Positions 48,238 to 60,325 of a stretch of DNA of 64,000 nt are shown one piece after another (positions within the stretch are counted from its first letter, which is position 1; each line of letters starts with the position of its first letter). Both the position numbers and the translations under genes were made by a program. Source of the stretch: Charina bottae. Its lineage: Eukaryota > Chordata > Lepidosauria > Squamata > Charinaidae. The stretch lies in the NCBI GenBank assembly GCA_023362775.1, contig JALMGJ010000029.1:4964268-5028267 (forward strand), given 5' to 3'. Under the pieces are notes generated by a model. It was not told the DNA's origin, ran no database searches, and was given only the letters and a program-made list of their open reading frames with translations.

Positions 48238-48939
48238 GCAGAAGAATTATGGCATGGCAAACAGTAAGTTGAGCTGTAAAGGCCAAAGCTTCTGGAAACA
48301 GGAGAGACTTAACTTTGCAGCAAATAACATAAGAACATATCTTAAGCCTATGATAATTCTGAGACTCCTGTTCCATATCTGTTTGGCTTAACTGTCTCCA
48401 GGTGCAACATACATGCCTATTAGCTGTAGCTTATTTTTACTATTGTACACACAATGCCAAATTTCTTCTACTGTTGCCTGCTGTTAAATTTGAGGCTGGG
48501 GGGTGTCACTGCAAATGAATGTACAAATTATTCAACAGGTCTCAATGTTTGCATAATAGGGAGATACAGGTGATGGATTAACTAGCTTTGACAAGGTATT
48601 GTGGACCATCTGATTGGATGTTGCCAGGTAATCAATAATTCACAGTGAAGGGCAGCCTGTAATGATGAGAGCCATTGATTCTGAATGCTGACAACATTTG
48701 ACATTATCGGCAAACCGGGTGATGAATTGGTTGGAGGTACTCATAACAATGACCTAATTTTGCAGAGTGTTATGCATATGCAGGTTCCCTTAATTTTAAC
48801 ACAATATGTATGAGTCACCGAACACAGCAACCTTGTATAGGCCATATTCCATCTCTGTTCTGTAGCACAAAATGTTTGCTACATATACCAGGGGATTTAC
48901 CAGATGTTTTACTAGCAGGATTATCATAGTACAGTACAA
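48233..48939. other. Intron 3 sequence, nothing recognised
   Basis: No supported feature. Confidence 0.4.
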
Positions 48940-49030
48940 TCATTGATTGTAAACTGCCTAGAGTCACTTGCCGAGATGGGCAGTGAAGAAATGTGAAAAA
49001 TAAATAAATAAATAAATAAAAATAAATAAA
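48940..49030 (+). mobile_element. L2 LINE 3' tail, severely truncated
   Basis: 'ttgtaaactgcctagagtca' followed by 'gagatgggcagtgaagaaat' and (AATA)n is the L2 terminal signature without any coding part. Confidence 0.7.
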
Positions 49031-49143
49031 GTAAGTCCAGTTGAAAGTTAAATAGAATGTGGGAAACCTGTCTAAATAACTGCAATGAGAATATTTTGGA
49101 AATGTCTTGGGCAGGAGTGTCCTCAAAGTATGGACAGAAAAAT

Positions 49144-49247
49144 CATGATGGCAGCCATGATGGTACAATCAAAATCCTGCCTGTTTCTTATGTGCAGTGT
49201 ATATTAAAGACGGGTGGTTTGATTGCACAATCATGGCCACCATCATG
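49144..49247. repeat. Imperfect inverted-repeat element (ATGATGGCAGCC ... GGCCACCATCATG)
   Basis: Arms 49144-49182 and 49212-49247 are mostly complementary. The same arms occur at 15748-15880, and a single-arm match is at about 55238-55262. Confidence 0.55.
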
Positions 49248-49443
49248 CTGTGTGGACAGCCTTGGTCTTGGGACATGGACACACATACCCGGAGGAGCTC
49301 AGGAGATTTCAAAATAGCCCAGAGGATCAGTTGGTCAAGTGATCTACACAGGCCAATTGGGCAGGTCAGGAGTATAAGTAACTATTGTCTGTATCTAAAG
49401 AACAGTATTTTTTTTCCTTCGGGCAAACAAGTTATAAAGGATG

Positions 49444-49928
49444 TGTCAGGATGTCACCCATGCCATCCTGCCATGGCATCAGGAAGGAACATCCCATCAG
49501 TCTGTTAAGCTTACAGGGTCGTTTGGGGATGCTTTACAGTAAAACTACCAGACGTGTAAAGTAGGGCAGAATGCTGGTGATGGGGTTTTGGTGTATTCAC
49601 AGAACTGCAAACTATGTTAATCAAAGTATTGCGCTGAGTGATTCAGCACCCAGGATAGATCAAAGGGCGATATCGCCGCATTAGTTGATTCGGACACAGA
49701 AAGGCCTGAAAACTGAGAGATTAAGGGAAGGGCGATCGAGCCGCGAATCCCGATTTGGGGAGGGGGGGGGAAACCTGGGAGATTTTTAAACTGTTGGTTG
49801 CAGGAGCTTTATTCACTCGAGTCTTTAACGTGCAATGGATCACTGGCTTTAATAAAGATTCCTTCATATCCCTGAGTGGCTTGTGTCAGGAACTCTGATT
49901 TAATAGTCAACGGATCGAGGGCATCACA
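49444..49928 (+). mobile_element. Solo LTR, endogenous retrovirus-like
   Basis: 485 bp from TGTCAGGATG to GGCATCACA, with a perfect 5-bp TSD GGATG (49439-49443 and 49929-49933). An AATAAA signal sits in 'ggctttaataaagattcc' near the 3' end. Its 3' third resembles the LTR at 9475-9884. No internal region remains, so it arose by LTR-LTR recombination. Confidence 0.85.
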
Positions 49929-49933
49929 GGATG

Positions 49934-50114
49934 TCACGAGTTTGCTCTTCTTTTAGCCATAAGTAGACGAGAGATGGGTAAGCAAGTGGATTAATACTTT
50001 TTCTAGCCCATTTTCCAAGTCTTGTATTCTTCTCCATTTTGTGTTTTTTCAGTCGAACAAAAGTTGTGATGATCTAAACTACAGAAAGGGCTCTACCTGC
50101 TATATTTTTTAGAT
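49934..50114. other. Intron 3 sequence, nothing recognised
   Basis: No supported feature. Confidence 0.4.
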
Positions 50115-50335
50115 GTCTATCCTGCTGCTTATTGAGGAGCTCAAGGCGGTACACATGACGTCCCCTCCTCTTGTATTTCCTCATGACAAGTATAACAGCT
50201 GTGTGAAGTATGCTAGGCTGAGAAATAAGGACTGGTCCAAAGTCACGCAGTGAGCATTGGTGGCTGGACTGGAACCCGGGTCTCCCTGTTCCTTGTCCAA
50301 GACCTTCACCACTGCACTGAATGTTGCTATCTTAA
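50115..50335 (-). mobile_element. tRNA-derived SINE, antisense and degraded
   Basis: 'ggctgagaaataaggactgg ... caaagtcacgcagtgagc ... ggaacccgggtctccc' is the complement of the tRNA-like head and middle of a common amniote SINE. The same pattern is at 61390-61620. Confidence 0.55.
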
Positions 50336-51038
50336 TATCATGCAGATCCCTTGTTTCTGACTGGACAAGGACCAGCAAAAACAGCAAATATTTGACCACT
50401 ACTGTACATTTAATCTGGTCCATAAAAATGGGAGTTGAAATTATTTGAACATTAGGTATGACATGCTACTTTTGCGGGGGTGGGGGGAGGTGGAGCAGGG
50501 GGAAGCAGCAGCATCTAATTTATTCAGGTTTTCAGGTTTAGATCAGCGTCGCCTAAATCACCGTATTTCCCAATCATGGCAACATCCAGATGCGTCGAAT
50601 TTAGTTCCCCAAATTCCCCAGCTTATACAACCATTGCTGAGAATTCTGGAAGTGAAGTCCACACATCCAGAAGTTTCCAAGGTAGGAAAGATCCAGCATT
50701 ACAGCTGGACCTGTGTAATGGATCCTTGGCTCAGTTGAAAATGTGACCCAGTTAAACAATCCGAGGTTTAATTATTTTAAGTAAAAGCAATTACAAAGAT
50801 TGGGCAGAGGCATAGCTGTCTGGGATGGAGTACAGCTAAGGTGGGGAGCCATGAAATGTGTTATGACACGAACTCCATCCCTTACATACCTGAGTGCCTT
50901 GTGGTGACACAAGTACAAAAGGGCAGAGCTTGTGTCATCACATCATGATGCACGTTTCATCATTTTGGTATCCTTGGAGTTAAAAACAAATCCCCTTGGG
51001 CCAATATCATCTTAGAAAAAGAATTTCCCTTTTCATTC
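50336..51038. other. Intron 3 sequence, possible worn hAT-like MITE at about 50545-50700
   Basis: 'gagaattctggaagtgaagtccacacatcc' near 50638 resembles the CAGTGTTTCTC MITE core, but the ends are not recognisable. Confidence 0.35.
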
Positions 51039-51494
51039 TGTGAGGATCCTAGTTCTAAATCTTCCAAAAGAAACTTAAACACAAGCCATACAGGATAAGA
51101 ATAAGTTCTGTTTAATGAAGATTAGCTTCCAGTTCCAAAGCGAAGTCATAATTAACTTTTCGCACCTAATTCAGTACCTATAAGCCCCATTTCCCCCTCC
51201 CTACTTTCACCTCCCTCCTCCCCCCAAGCACCCGCTAGTAACTTTCCCTGACTCCATCTGCACACCCTCTCACTTGCCGGCGCCATCTCCTGCTTTCTCC
51301 AGATGGTGTGTGTCCTTGATATTCCTCCCTTTCCTCCCAAACACCTTCGCCGCGGTCTGGGAAAGAATGTTGGCCATTTATTCTCACACGGCTTTCCTTC
51401 AGCAGCAGCACCCCCCCCACACACACACACACACTCACTGCTTGCTGCCTGTATCTAATGGCACGATGGGAGAAAGATGGCTCCCATTGTGACG
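51039..51494 (-). mobile_element. 3' LTR of gypsy chromovirus (probable)
   Basis: On the minus strand a polypurine stretch ('aatgggggaagcgg', about 51508-51495) precedes the LTR start (TGTCAC-type, here CGTCAC). The first ~43 bases are shared with the fragment at 54097-54139. A possible ATTAAA poly(A) signal is near 51115, and the end CCTCACA near 51039 is a guess. Confidence 0.5.
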
Positions 51495-52560
51495 TACCGC
51501 TTCCCCCATTACTATCTTACCCTAACAGCATGACATTATGAAAGCAAAAGATTAACACAGAAGCATTGAAAACATCAGTCATACAAGAAATAACAACAGC
51601 AAGGAAATTGGTCACCAATACCAAACATTGTAACATTGAATCAGAAAGATATCAGTTTCACTTTGGCTTCTCAGGAAATTCATGGTGAAACAGTTTCACT
51701 AACTTAGGGGCTCGAACATAATGACAGTCGACCCACTCATTATGACCTGTAGGTAAATGCTTCCACTGGACCAGGTATTGCAGTTTTTTATGATGTATTC
51801 TGGAGTCCAGTATCCATAGGATTTCAAAATGCTGCTCCCCCTCAATCATCGTCGGAGCTGGTGGCTGACTCATGGGATGCCAATGGTCCGATTGACGCTC
51901 TGGTTTCAATAAGCTGCAATGGAACACAGGATGTACCTTTTTTAGATTTTTTGGGGGTTCCAGCTGAAACGTGACATTGTTAATGCATCTGATAATGGGG
52001 AAAGGACCAATAAACTTAGGCCCTAGCTTTTTGGATGGTTGAGTACTCTTCAAGAACTTGGTAGATAAAAATACTCTGTCTCCTACTTTTAGAGGCCATT
52101 CTGGGGCACGTTTGTGATCAGCAAAGGTTTTATACAACTTTCTGGCTTCTTCCAAAGCCTGTGTAATTACTGGCCAAATGTCTTTAACTTTCTGGACCCA
52201 GTCCTCAAGAGAAGGGTTTGAGGTTTGTGTATTAGTTAATTCTGGGATAGCCACAAATTCCTGGCCGTTAGCAACGTGGAAAGGGGAAAACCCTGTGCTT
52301 TGATGCACAGCGTTATTGTAAGCAACCTCTGCAAAAGGAAGTAAGTCCACCCAATCATTTTGTTGGTTATTAACGTAACACCTCAAATATTGTTCTAATG
52401 TTTGGTTCCTCCGTTCAGAAACCCCATCAGTCTCAGGGTGGTGGGAGGAGCTTAAGCCTTGTTCCGCCCCTATGAGTTTCAAAAACTCCTGCCAAAATTT
52501 TGAAGTGAACTGGCCCCCACAGTCTGAGATCACCCTTTCAGGCACACCGTGTAATCTGTA

Positions 52561-52901
52561 AAAAAAAAGGGTAAAGGTTCCTCCCCACACATTTGTGCAG
52601 TTGTGTACAACTCTAGGGCCGGTGCTCATCTCCATTTGTTAGCCGAAGAGCCAGCGTTGTCCAAAGACACTTCCACGGTCATGTGGCTGCATGACGCACG
52701 TGGAATGCTGTTACCTACCCACCGAAGTGGTACCTATTCATCTACTTGCATGTGCATGCTTTCGAATTGCTAGGTTGGCAAGAGCTGGAGCTAGTGCAGG
52801 AGCTCACTCCGTCACGCGGGGCTAGGGATTCGAACCTCCAAACTTGCAATCTTCTGATCGACAAGCCTGGCGTCATACCCACTGAGCCACCATGCCCCTG
52901 A
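52561..52901 (-). mobile_element. Sauria-type SINE inserted in the gypsy integrase
   Basis: Full-length, same strand as the host element. A perfect 11-bp TSD TGTAATCTGTA (52550-52560 and 52902-52912) splits the codon run YRLH|GVPERV. Bov-B-like end at the left, B box complement 'ggattcgaacc' at the right. Confidence 0.95.
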
Positions 52902-52976
52902 TGTAATCTGTAGATGTGTTGAATAAACAACTTAGCCAATTTGGATGCCATTGGAATGCTACTGCATGGAATAAGT

Positions 52977-53619
52977 TATTAGGTGATGGTGAACTTCTGG
53001 GGTTTTTCAGGCTTGAAGTGATCCAAACAACATGTTGTAAGGCTAACAATATCTTTATTGATAGCATAAGGCAATAATGGATGTATAGTGCATTATTGCA
53101 AAAAGGAAAAACCAAAGCATAAGCAGAGTTCCATCACCAGAAGTGAGGAAAGAAAAACATCATGGTCTGTGCAAAGACCAGGCATAGTTACAGTTCAGAT
53201 ACAAGTACATGTAGATAGCAGTCTACATAAAGAAAAGAGCATAGGAAGAACATAAGTGAGAACATAAGTATGAATGAATACCCATGGTTCATAGCTCACA
53301 TCTGATTGGTTAAAAATGGGCCAGGCAACCAGTTTAGCTTCACAGTTGTTGTACTTACTATAAAGCGTCACACGATGGCAGTGTTGTGTATTGGCCTTCC
53401 CTCGAGCTACAATTCTCCTGGGAACAATCCTGATAAGAGTTTGTTATGGCTAGATAGAGGGACACCTGCTGTTTACGAATCGACTGTTCGTAGAATGTTT
53501 TGGGAACCAGCTTTTCAATGCAGGGTCACTTGTAATTTTCCACTTTCCGGCCAGATTCAGTGGAGAAAATGCCATGCGTTTAATTCTGCATAGAGTACTT
53601 TAACCAAATAACTTTAACA
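52977..53619 (-). mobile_element. Solo LTR inserted in the gypsy pol
   Basis: 643 bp with TSD TAAGT (52972-52976 and 53620-53624). The minus strand starts TGTTAAAGTT and contains a CCAAT box ('aaccaatcagatg'), a TTTATAG TATA-like box and AATAAA ('tatcaataaagat', about 53055). The 3' end reads CACCTAATA rather than CA. Joining the flanks brings the two integrase parts back together, apart from a small frame slip. Confidence 0.75.
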
Positions 53620-54096
53620 TAAGTGTGTCTGTTTGGAGAACAAATCAGTGACAACCCAGATTACTGTTTTCTTCTTACTTTCAGGTAATTCCATAAAGTC
53701 CATAGCAATTTGCTTCCAGGGTTGGAAGGGGTTTGCTACTGGCTGCAAAAGTCCTCTGGGTTTTCCCTTGTTCTTTTTGCCATCGCACATGTTGGGCATG
53801 AACTCACATATTCCTCAATGTCCATTCGCATTTTGGGCCACCAGAATTGGCATCTTACCAGATGTAAAGTTTTCACAAACCCAAAATGCCCAGCTGGTTT
53901 AGCATCATGGCATCTCTCCTAAATCTTTAATCTCATAGGCTCTGGAATATTCAATTTACCTTCTCTCCACCACAGACCCTGTTTCTCTGATAGAGAGCTT
54001 CGGTTGTCTTGCAACCACAAGTCATTTAGCAGAGCCGTTTGCAGTTCATCTTTTAGCCCACTCCCCAGGAGTTCTGACTTGGCTGCTTTTATCCTT

Positions 54097-54139
54097 TATC
54101 TAATGGCACGATGGGAGAAAGATGGCTCCCATTGTGACA
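54097..54139 (-). mobile_element. 5' LTR stub of the gypsy chromovirus
   Basis: 43 bases matching the first bases of the LTR at 51039-51494 ('caatgggagccatctttctc'), ending TGTCAC at 54139. The rest of the 5' LTR, gag and most of pol are deleted. Confidence 0.6.
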
Positions 54140-56584
54140 TTTTTTATGGCCCAATTCACCCATAATGCTAAGCCATAATATATCTTGATTTTGGCATAGC
54201 ATGAAATGCAAACCACTGTAGGTCATTATAGCTTGTGAGAAATCATGGTTAAAAATACCCAGTGGGTAAATATAGCTTCTGTGTGTCTATCATTGCAAAA
54301 CAAAGAAGCTTCCCTCTCATTTCGAAACTACTGTTGCAGTTTGGTCTCATGTATACTTATTCAGGGCACGGATGATCATCCAGAATTAGTCCTAGTAAGC
54401 ATAGAAATTTGCCTTCCCCAAGTGACACTTCTAGCACCATTCAACAACTCTTTCCATCATCCTCATCCATGACTAAATGGCTGGTGCTTGGGGATCATGG
54501 GAGTTGTAGCCTGAAATGTATCGTGCTGCCTTGCTGCAGAAAAAGAAGAGTACGAGGCCGTGGTTAAAAGGGCAGACTAAGATTACAGAGTTGCAGGTTT
54601 AAAGCCCCAGAGGTCACCTCTTTCATATTATTATTTTTAAGCTACAAAGGCAAGCAGGAAGGATACAGTCGTGTACAGCACCTTGAGGAAGGACCAGCTT
54701 TAAGTGAAAAAGAAATCTAAAAGCAGAAAGAAAATAAGTCTTGCAACCAAAAGCTTGCTTGCTGGATTGGCACCTTTTTTGTAATCCAGATGACAGTCCA
54801 CTTTGAAACATCTCTGTGTCAAAGTGTACCTTTATGCCCAGATTGTGTTCCATAGGTGGGCCAATTGCATAAACGTTCATCATGGCACTTCTACAAAATG
54901 CATCCCAGCAGGATGAACAATGGCACACTTTTTGCATTAGATCATTTCCCTAACCATCAACATTCTTCCCAGAGACCAAGTTGCTTTAGCATACTTAAAG
55001 ATCCTTCATGCTTTGTGGAGAAGAATTGTATGAGACTGGAAGCCAGGTTGATACAGCACAATTGCACAGGCAATGCCCATCCCCAAGCACTGTTAGAGCT
55101 GGGAGCCAGGAGGATCATGTCATTATCAGTGGAAAGATCTTGGAGTACAGATGGAGAAATCTAGCAAGAAATATATTGTAATTATTCATCCTTCACTGTG
55201 GGCTGTCTGCAGGGTGTAGTTTAAAAAAATCAAGAGGTTGGCCATGATGGTGTGATCAAAGCTCCATAGATCACTCCCTGCAGACGCCCCTGCTTTGCTG
55301 TTATGCCCATCAGTTCTCCGATATCTGAAGCAGCCTTTTCTCTCTAAAAGTCTTGGACCAGTCCTCCTCTTGGCTGGCTAGCATGGCCATTAATTACCTA
55401 CAGATTCTGAGAACTGACCCAACACATCTCCTTGCTACCAGGTTGGAGAAAGCTGGCCTAAAACTTCTAAATAAATCTGGATCTGAATTTCTTTGAGAAC
55501 TTGACTACCTAACTTCTCTGCCTTGTCTAATTTCTTGAGAAAACAAACTCTTCCTACACACAGAGGCTAAAAACATCCATCTGCCATAATCTTTTAAATG
55601 GCTCACCGATCTACCTGTCTTTTCTAATCCTGACAGTTTCCCTGCAAAGCGACATCTGTGTTTGTTTTCCTGACATTTCCTCGGGTTTTGGTGGAACTGC
55701 TGGCTACCTCTTGATTTATACTGCTAGACCTCAAAATAGAATGAAAGGCGTTTGCAGTTGTTTGTCTTGATAATTCAGTCAACAGAAGCTGCTGGCTTTA
55801 TCTAGTTCCATTAAGTCCTCACTTGCCTCAAGATACTATGTTTTTAATTTAAAGCAGTTGATTTCCACCTCACCTCAAGCACTCCTTGAACAGATGACCC
55901 AAGCCAAAAAAAAAGCCTAAATAAATAAATAAATGGCATAACAGCAAGATGAACTATAATCTCGGTCCGGTAAAGTCATTTAAAATCAGAGTCAGAGAGG
56001 TCTGCATGTCGGTCTCCGTGCCATTGGTGGAAAACTCAGTTTTTGTTTTTATTTTTGTTTCTGTTTTGAGGGAAGGAACTCAGAAAGGGACATAACAGAC
56101 ACAAACTGCTTTCTCAGTGCAAGGAGGCAGGCGCATCGCTCGCCTCTTGTGATTTGCCAGTCCAGGATCAGCAAAGGATGCAGTCTTGCCTCGTGAAGCT
56201 CAGTGAGTTCATTTATGGTACCTGAACACAAGACTCTGCCTCAGTTTGAAAGCAGCTGCCGGCTTCTTTGCTCCTGCAATGTCAGCAGTGTTGGAGAAAT
56301 AAGATGATGGATTTCCAGCTTGGTTATAATGTAGATAAAACTGCTGTAAAACTAGGGGTTTTGTGGTGGTTCTTTTGGACAGCCTTGTATCTTTCCTCCT
56401 CCTGGTGGAGTCCTGTAAGAGGAATGCTGTCCTGGTGTTTGTGGAAGTCTTTCTCAGTAGTCCAGACCAAATAAACAGGGGCAAACATGACCAGAATTGG
56501 CTCAGATCCCCCCCTTTCCTTCTTGTTCTTTATTTGGACAGTTCTTCCAATGAGGAGATATATAAAGTCTTTCCTTTTTATTCC
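54140..56584. other. Intron 3 sequence, about 2.4 kb, little recognised
   Basis: 'ggatcatgggagttgtagcc' (about 54492-54511) is a ZNF143-like half site, probably part of an old repeat. No coding frame is supported. Confidence 0.4.
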
Positions 56585-56596
56585 TTCCAACCTAAT

Positions 56597-56829
56597 TTTT
56601 TTTTAAGGTTCCCCACACAAACTTGTGCAGTCGTGTCTGACTCTAGGGGCCGGTGCTCATCTCCGTTTGTTAGCCGAAGAGCCAGCACTGTCCGAAGATG
56701 CTTCCTCGGTCATGTGGCCGGGATGACGCGCGTGGAACGCTGTTACCTACCAATTGCCAACCTAGCAATTCGAAAGCATGCAAATGCAAGTAGATTAATA
56801 GGTACCACTTCGGTGGGTAGGTAACAGCA
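56597..56829 (-). mobile_element. Sauria-type SINE with 5' inversion (twin priming)
   Basis: 56605-56750 is the 3' half on the minus strand. 56751-56829 is the middle of the SINE on the plus strand ('ttgccaacctagcaattcga' to 'ggtaggtaacagc'). The two parts overlap at the 'gtaggtaacagcg(a)ttcc' segment. A perfect 12-bp TSD TTCCAACCTAAT (56585-56596 and 56830-56841) shows a single insertion event. Confidence 0.9.
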
Positions 56830-56841
56830 TTCCAACCTAAT

Positions 56842-57328
56842 AGAAGGTTGGAAATAAATCTCATAAAGAGGCTTCTGGAAGGAGGGTAGTAAAAAAGACA
56901 AGATGGCAGCCACAACCACACAAACCATACGAAGCCCCATCCATTTGATGTCCATCACAGCACACTTAAAAAGGCTGGGTCTTTCATCCCATGGTTTGAC
57001 TGCTAACTTGACATTTTTGACACCCACCGCCCTCTGGGCATCTTGGAGGCTTGGGATGCTGCTCCTCAGCAGGATAGCTCTCAGAAAAATTAAGAGAACT
57101 AAACATGGGGACAGGGAGAATAGCTGGTGAAAGAAAGGCAGATTGAAAATGGGCTGGATACAATTTAGGGCCCAGAAGAAGAGGACTACAGCAGGTGAGT
57201 TTTGCTCCTTGCTGGCTGCATTTCAGGTCAGCAGATGTGAAGGTAATCATGGACCACCATCACACTGTTTCTGTGAGGGTTTAGAAATTAGGGATGGTAA
57301 CATCTACTCAGTTCAAGTTGGTATGTAT
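56842..57328. other. Intron 3 sequence, nothing recognised
   Basis: No supported feature; an isolated AAGATGGCAGCC (YY1-like) is at about 56900. Confidence 0.4.
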
Positions 57329-57425
57329 CAGTATTTTTCAACCTTGGCCGCTTTAACATGGTGGCTGGGGAATTCTGGGAGTTCAAGTCCACCCAACTTA
57401 AAGCACCCAAGGTTGAAAAACACCG
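57329..57425. mobile_element. hAT-like MITE (CAGTGTTTCTC family)
   Basis: Ends CAGTATTTTTCAACCTTGG and CCAAGGTTGAAAAACACCG; interior 'ggggaattctgggagttcaa'. The flanks GTATGTAT/GTCTATAC agree at only 5 of 8 bases, so this is an older copy. Confidence 0.75.
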
Positions 57426-57433
57426 GTCTATAC

Positions 57434-58355
57434 TTTAGGCAGTGAGTAAATGGACTTTTTCCCCCTCCAGCTAATATTTCTGTTGTGCAATAGCACAAAT
57501 GGCAGGAGAAATGTCTCAATGCTTGTTTCTAAAAAAAGTAAATAAAAACTGCAGAGAAATTGGATTCATCAAAAAGGAGCAGTGGGGATAGCTAACTTTA
57601 ATCCTGATTAATCCTCATTTATTCCAGAATGTCTCTGGAGTGGTTCACTCCACATTCAAATGGTACTGCCCCCTTTCCAGAGAAATTCTAAGAAAGCTTT
57701 GTTTTAGCTCAAATGTGACTTCTTTAGTTTAGCGCTGATCTTCTCTACCATAAGCCGTTCAAGATGATATGGATTTTTTAAAAAGGTGTTATTTTCTGTC
57801 CATATGAACATTTAAAATACAGTAAACAGCCTAAACAGCTAAAATAACAAATGTCACTACAAACCATCGCTAGTCATTAAAAATGCTACTAAAAATAAAT
57901 GCTGTAAGCTAATAAACAAGATCTGTACATAGAAACAACTGCATTCCAAGCCAATGCAGTTTGCATTTTAGCTAAACCTCCAGAGGTTTTAGCAAAGACT
58001 TTAAAACTAGTAACCATCAAACAGGAACCTGCTTTCCTATAGATGAAGCAAACATCTTTTATTTTAACAGCTGCTTGTCTTCTCATCATAGAAATGAAAT
58101 AGGGGCTTTAGTTTACAAATGCACCAATCCCCTCCTACCACTGGATTTATTGTTTCCAATGTGCCATTCCAGAAGATGTGTCATTTTCTTTAAAAAGCAG
58201 CATTTGCTAAGAGTCAGAAAAGACCGGGCACACATTGGTGTCTTTTAAAATGGCAGTTGATTGGCACCAAGATGCCAATCAAGACTTCCTTTCCCTTTCC
58301 AAGATCTTCCTCAAGGAAGACATACTGAGGGCTGTATTGCAAAAAGCCTCCTTTA
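57434..58355. other. Intron 3 sequence, nothing recognised
   Basis: No supported feature. Confidence 0.4.
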
Positions 58356-58555
58356 AAGTCCAGTGACCATATTTTCTTGGAAAAAATAAAGGACAAACCT
58401 AGAAAAGGGGTTCAAAAGGACTTAAAATATTGTTTATAGTTATAATTTTGCTTTAAAAAGGAAAATTCAAGAGTGAAACCAAGAAAATAAATAATTAAAT
58501 GAAATAAATCTAAAGGACAGCTTTCTGAAATAAAGGACTATCCTTTATAATATAT

Positions 58556-58793
58556 GAGGAAGTGGACAGGATCCTCCGAACTGTAAATGCCACCACATGC
58601 CATTTAGATCCGTGCCCTTCCTGGCTGGTAAAATTGGCCAGGGAGGTGATGTGTGGCTGGGTCCAGGGGATGATTAATACATCTCTGGGGGAGGGAGTGT
58701 TCCCGGCGGCCTTTAAGGAGGCGCTGGTGCACCCCCTCCTCAAGAAGTCATCCCTGGACCCTACCGTACTGGACAATTTTCGTCCTGTCTCCC

Positions 58794-58824
<31 letters not shown>

Positions 58825-60286
58825 AGTGGTGGCACTGCAGCTTCAGAGGATCCTGGAGGAAGCAGATTATCTAGACCCCTTTCAGTCAGGTTTCAGGCTG
58901 GGATATGGGACGGAGACTGCATTGGTCGCGCTTATGGATGATCTCTGGCGAGGGCGGGATGGAGGGAGTGCATCCATCCTTGCTCTCTTAGATCTCTCGG
59001 CGGCTTTTGATACCATCGACCATGGTATCCTTCTGGGGCGGCTCAGGGAGTTGGGGGTGGGCGGGGTAGTTCTATGCTGGTTCACCTCCTTCCTCCAGGG
59101 CCATTCCCAATCAGTGATGATAGGAGAGGAGAGATCCGACCTGCGACCCCTCTTATGTGGGGTGCCACAGGGTTTGGTGCTCTCCCCTCCGCTGTTTAAC
59201 ATCTATATGAAGCCGCTGGGTGAGATCATCCGTCACCATGTGATGAGGTATCATCAATATGCGGATGATACTCAACTGTATATCACCATCCCGGGTGAAG
59301 TAAGTGATGCAGTCGATGCCCTTTCTCAGTGCCTGAGGTCTGTGGGGGTCTGGATGGGGAACAACAGGCTTCAGCTGAACCCTGGTAAGACAGAGTGGCT
59401 GTGGATTGATGGCCTCTCGGGTTCCAGGAAGTTGTCGTCTTTGGTCCTGGATGGGGTAGCACTGCCCCATTCAGAGCCGGTGCGGAACTTGGGGGTCCTC
59501 CTGGACTCACATCTCCTGCTTGAAGAGCAGGTGGCAGCCGTGGCCAGGAGGGCCTTTGCGCAACTTTGGGTTGTGCGCCAGTTGCGCCCATTCCTGGTTC
59601 GAGATGCCCTCCGAACAGTCACTCATGCCCTTGTCATCTCCCATATAAACTACTGCAATGCGCTCTACATGGGGCTACCCTTGAAGAGTATCCGGAAACT
59701 TCAGCTGGTCCAGAATGTGGCCGCGTGGACAGTTATGGGTGCTATAAGATCGGCCCATGTAACACCTCTGCTGCACGAGCTGCATTGGGTACCAGTTTGC
59801 TTCCGGGTCCAATTCAAGGTGTTGGTTATCACCTTTAAAGCCCTACATGACATGGGGCCAGGTTACCTGAGGGACCGTCTCATCCCCGGAACATCAACCC
59901 GCCCCACTCGGTCATGCAGAGAGGGCATGCTACAGACCCCATCGACAAGGCAATTTCATCTAGCGGGATCCAGGAGGCGTGCCTTCTCTGCAGTAGCACC
60001 CGCCCTTTGGAATATCTTGCCCCTGGAGCTGAGGTGAGTTTCTTCACTCCCGACCTTCCGGAAAGACATGAAGACCTGGTTCTGCTGCCTGGCTTGGGAC
60101 GGGAATGCCAATAGTTCCTCTTGGGAGTGGCTGGTGCCATGAAACCCGCCTTATTATTAACATCTTTTTGTTTGGATTTTATATGTAAATTATTGTTGCT
60201 GTAATTTTATATTTTTAACTTATTATTGTGAACCGCCCAGAGTCCCCAGGTGTGGAGGAGATGGGCAGTGATACAGATTTAAATAA

Positions 60287-60325
<39 letters not shown>

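Larger units (their letters stand above)
51658..54096 (-). pseudogene. Ty3/gypsy chromovirus pol (integrase-chromodomain), internally deleted and interrupted
   Basis: On the minus strand, 54096-53620 carries the H2C2 region (CQFWWPKMRMDIEEYVSSC) and the start of the integrase core (first catalytic Asp in QIAMDFMELP). After a solo LTR, 52971-52902 reads MASKLAKLFIQHIYRLH. After a SINE, 52560-51658 reads GVPERVISDCGGQFTSKFW ... PETDGVSERRNQT, giving the second Asp and the Glu in D-X35-E spacing. Then come the GPY/F region (KLGPKFIGPFPI) and a chromodomain (ILDSRIHHKKLQYLVQWK ... NEWVDCHYV). A chromodomain after integrase defines chromoviruses. Gag, protease, RT and RNase H are absent: the 5' LTR stub joins pol directly. 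Confidence 0.88.

Noticed and set aside
48018..48376. (Asp-Arg)n and (Ser-Leu)n proteins
   Set aside because: Translations of the (AGAGAT)n and (AG)n microsatellite.
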